DNA of 7,223 bases from an uncultured Pseudoxanthomonas sp. (GTDB lineage: Bacteria; Pseudomonadota; Gammaproteobacteria; Xanthomonadales; Xanthomonadaceae), in assembly GCA_946886405.1 (NCBI GenBank), contig CAMPIO010000136.1, positions 1 to 7,223 on the forward strand, given 5' to 3'. Under the pieces are notes generated by a model. That model ran no database searches. It was not told where the DNA came from and saw nothing but the letters and a program-made list of their open reading frames with translations. Position 1 is the first letter of the stretch. Every line of letters starts with the position of its first letter. Made by a program: the position numbers and the translations under genes. Below, one piece after another: positions 5,215 through 7,223 of the stretch.

Positions 5215-7202
5215 TCCAGCGCCGCCAGGACGGTATCGGCGTCGACGAAATCGCCCGCGGCCACGCGCAGCTCCGCCACCACGCCGGCACGCGGCGCCTT
5301 GACGGCCAGTTCCATCTTCATGGCTTCCATCACCAGCAATTCCTGTCCTGCGTCCACGCTGTCCCCCACTCGTGCCTTGACCACCACCACGCGACCGGGC
5401 ATCGGCGCGATGATGCGGCCGTCCCCGCCGCTGTCTCCGCCCGCCACGCGCTGGTAGGCCGGCAGCGTGTCCAGCGTGGCGCGCCGTTCCCCGTCGTGCA
5501 GGGTGAGGCGGTTGCCATGGCGGTGGACACGGAAACGCCGTGCCTGATCATGAATACGCAACTCGAGCAGCGCAGCGGTCAGCCGGGCGCCTTCGACCAG
5601 GTGCGCCGTGCCGTCCAGTTCGACGACATAGCGGCCGCCGTGACCGTGCGCGAGCGCCTCCCAGTGCTGGTTGCGGTGCTGGAAGGCCAGTGGCCGCCGG
5701 CCGGCATGCCCCAGCCGCCAACCGTCGGCGACCGCCCAGGGGGAGCCAGGCTCCATCGACGCCGCCGCCGCCTCGCGGGCCGCAGACTCCTGTTCCAGCA
5801 ATACAGCGACCGCCGCGCCCACCTGCAGATCGGGCGTCAGCGTGGGGGCGGGCATGAACTCGTCCAGATGACGGTCGAGGTAGCCGGTATCGATGCGTCC
5901 TTCCACGACGGCCGGGTGGCGCGCCAGTTGCTCGAGGAAACCGATGTTCGACTTCGGCCCCACCATGTCGCAATCAGCCAGGGCATCCCGCAGGCGCGCC
6001 AGTGCGGTGGGCCGGTCTTCGCCCCAGACGATCAGTTTGGCGATCATCGGATCGTAGAAGATGGTGACCAGGTCGCCTTCCACCACACCGCCGTCGATGC
6101 GCACCTGCGACGACGATGCCGGCAGCACCAGTGATTCCAGCCGTCCCGATCCCGGCAGGAAACCCGCCTCCGGATCTTCCGCGTACAGGCGGACTTCGAT
6201 GGCATGGCCGTGCTGCACGATGGCGTCCTGCGCCAGCGGTAACGGTTCGCCGGCGGCCACGCGCAGCTGCCACTCCACCAGGTCCAGGCCGGTAACCAGC
6301 TCGGTGACCGGATGTTCCACCTGCAGGCGGGTATTGATCTCCATGAAATAGAACTGGCCTTCCGGGTCGACGATGAATTCCACCGTGCCGGCGTTGGCGT
6401 AGTCGATGGCCTGCGCTGCCTTCACCGCCGCGTCGCCCATGGCGGTACGCAGGGCCGGGGTCAGGAACGGCGAGGGCGACTCCTCCAGCACCTTCTGGTA
6501 GCGGCGCTGGGCGGAGCACTCTCGCTCGTTGAGGTGCAGCGTGTGGCCGTGCGTATCGGCGAACACCTGGATCTCGATGTGGCGTGGCGACTGCACGTAA
6601 CGCTCCAGCAGCACGCGGTCGCGACCGAACGCATTGGCGGCCTCGCGCTGGCAGCTTTCCAGCTGCGCGATGAAGTCCTCCAGCCGGTGCACCACGCGCA
6701 TGCCCTTGCCGCCGCCGCCATGCGCGGCCTTGATCATCAGCGGGAAGCCGATGCGTGCGGCTTCGCGCGACAGCGTGTTCGGCGACTGGTCTTCACCCGT
6801 GTAGCCCGGAACGACGGGCACGCCGGCGGCCGCCATCAGTTCCTTCGCGCCGGCCTTGCTGCCCATCTTGCGCATGGAGGTACCGGACGGGCCGATGAAC
6901 ACCATGCCGGCGGCCGCGACCGCATCGGCGAACTCGGCGTTTTCGGACAGGAAGCCGTAGCCCGGATGGATGGCCTGGGCGCCGATCTTCCTGGCTGCCT
7001 CGATGATGACGTCGCCGCGCAGATAGCTGTCGGCCGGGCGCGGGCCACCGATCAGCACGGCCTCGTCGGCCTGGCGCACGTGCTGCGCGTCGGCATCGGC
7101 TTCGGAGTACACCGCGACGGTGCGGATGCCGAGCCGGCGGCAGGTACGGATGACGCGGCAGGCGATTTCGCCGCGGTTGGCGATCAGGATCTTGGAAAAC
7201 AT
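5211..7202 (-). CDS. liuD: Acyl-CoA carboxylase biotin-containing (alpha) subunit, probably methylcrotonyl-CoA carboxylase
   Basis: This 663-residue protein combines biotin carboxylase and biotin carrier parts, matching the usual length of methylcrotonyl-CoA carboxylase alpha (also mccA). With the beta subunit it uses ATP and bicarbonate to carboxylate 3-methylcrotonyl-CoA to 3-methylglutaconyl-CoA in leucine breakdown. The opening KILIANRGEIACRVIRT is the biotin carboxylase N-domain. The ATP-grasp region has K158, the glycine loop HGGGGKGM (161-168), H208, K237 and E275, then MEINTRLQVEHPVTE (287-301) with E288, N290, catalytic R292 and E296; R338 follows. After a linker (about 450-590) comes the biotinyl domain, with EAMKM (626-630) and biotin-accepting K629. 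RRYQK has Tyr where E. coli AccC has His236. The start at 7202 has an excellent ribosome site, AAGGGGAGGG at 7211-7220; a TTG at the window edge would add seven residues and is not preferred. Propionyl- or geranyl-CoA carboxylase alpha are alternatives; adjacent HMG-CoA lyase favours methylcrotonyl-CoA. Confidence 0.9.
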   Translation of the reverse strand: MFSKILIANRGEIACRVIRTCRRLGIRTVAVYSEADADAQHVRQADEAVLIGGPRPADSYLRGDVIIEAARKIGAQAIHPGYGFLSENAEFADAVAAAGMVFIGPSGTSMRKMGSKAGAKELMAAAGVPVVPGYTGEDQSPNTLSREAARIGFPLMIKAAHGGGGKGMRVVHRLEDFIAQLESCQREAANAFGRDRVLLERYVQSPRHIEIQVFADTHGHTLHLNERECSAQRRYQKVLEESPSPFLTPALRTAMGDAAVKAAQAIDYANAGTVEFIVDPEGQFYFMEINTRLQVEHPVTELVTGLDLVEWQLRVAAGEPLPLAQDAIVQHGHAIEVRLYAEDPEAGFLPGSGRLESLVLPASSSQVRIDGGVVEGDLVTIFYDPMIAKLIVWGEDRPTALARLRDALADCDMVGPKSNIGFLEQLARHPAVVEGRIDTGYLDRHLDEFMPAPTLTPDLQVGAAVAVLLEQESAAREAAAASMEPGSPWAVADGWRLGHAGRRPLAFQHRNQHWEALAHGHGGRYVVELDGTAHLVEGARLTAALLELRIHDQARRFRVHRHGNRLTLHDGERRATLDTLPAYQRVAGGDSGGDGRIIAPMPGRVVVVKARVGDSVDAGQELLVMEAMKMELAVKAPRAGVVAELRVAAGDFVDADTVLAALE

Positions 7203-7210
7203 GCGATCAG

Positions 7211-7220
7211 CCCTCCCCTT
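7211..7220 (-). promoter_or_regulatory. Strong ribosome binding site for the carboxylase alpha gene
   Basis: AAGGGGAGGG on the minus strand ends 8 bases before the ATG at 7202. It decides the start in favour of MFSKILIANRG over an in-frame TTG at the window edge. It is the best Shine-Dalgarno sequence in the window, fitting a strongly translated gene whose downstream partners rely on overlap coupling. Confidence 0.75.
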
Positions 7221-7223
7221 CAA

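Noticed and set aside
3794..6134. Plus-strand open frames opposite mvaB, the lipoprotein and the carboxylase (3794-4714, 4531-5196, 5193-6134)
   Set aside because: All are antisense to genes with conserved catalytic motifs or operon-type overlaps, and none shows a motif or a ribosome site of its own.
5211..7202. Tyr in place of His in RRYQK of the carboxylase as a possible active-site loss
   Set aside because: Aromatic residues occur at this place in other acyl-CoA carboxylases, and all other catalytic residues are present, so it is more likely family variation than inactivation.
7203..7223. Carboxylase start at the edge TTG (7223)
   Set aside because: It is an artefact of the frame reaching the window end. 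The added codons overlap the strong AAGGGGAGGG ribosome site that serves the ATG at 7202.

Overview
The window is GC-rich and carries five genes, all on the minus strand, so it reads right to left. Tight gene packing, high GC and a GTAG-headed REP pair point to a gammaproteobacterium of the Xanthomonadaceae type (Lysobacter, Pseudoxanthomonas, Stenotrophomonas, Xanthomonas relatives). That assignment is an inference from gene content and repeat style, not from a marker gene.

From the right edge, positions 7202 to 1116 hold four genes joined by three 4-base stop/start overlaps. They are the biotin-carrying alpha subunit of an acyl-CoA carboxylase, most likely methylcrotonyl-CoA carboxylase (liuD/mccA); a small predicted lipoprotein of unknown function; hydroxymethylglutaryl-CoA lyase (mvaB/liuE); and an 853-residue cytoplasmic protein with three PAS-like domains followed by GGDEF and EAL domains. 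The carboxylase and the lyase are steps of leucine breakdown, which ends in acetyl-CoA and acetoacetate. The remaining genes of such a cluster (isovaleryl-CoA dehydrogenase, carboxylase beta subunit, methylglutaconyl-CoA hydratase) would be expected beyond the right edge and cannot be seen here.

A 229-base gap (887-1115) follows the GGDEF/EAL gene. It is mostly filled by a perfect 26-base inverted repeat pair enclosing a 95-base spacer (955-1101), a REP doublet or REPIN of the GTAG type. Beyond it lies a short-chain dehydrogenase/reductase (116-886), possibly with its own promoter. It resembles the type-2 3-hydroxyacyl-CoA dehydrogenase group, which would suit branched-chain amino acid or fatty acid breakdown. 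The leftmost 115 bases hold no supported gene, only a probable weak terminator and GC-rich hairpins.

Most of this is ordinary catabolic content. The points worth a second look are the translational coupling of a c-di-GMP signalling protein to leucine-catabolic enzymes, a substitution in a conserved EAL motif of that protein, the unexplained lipoprotein wedged between two enzymes, and the REPIN. I did not find evidence of a new defence, mobile or biosynthetic system.
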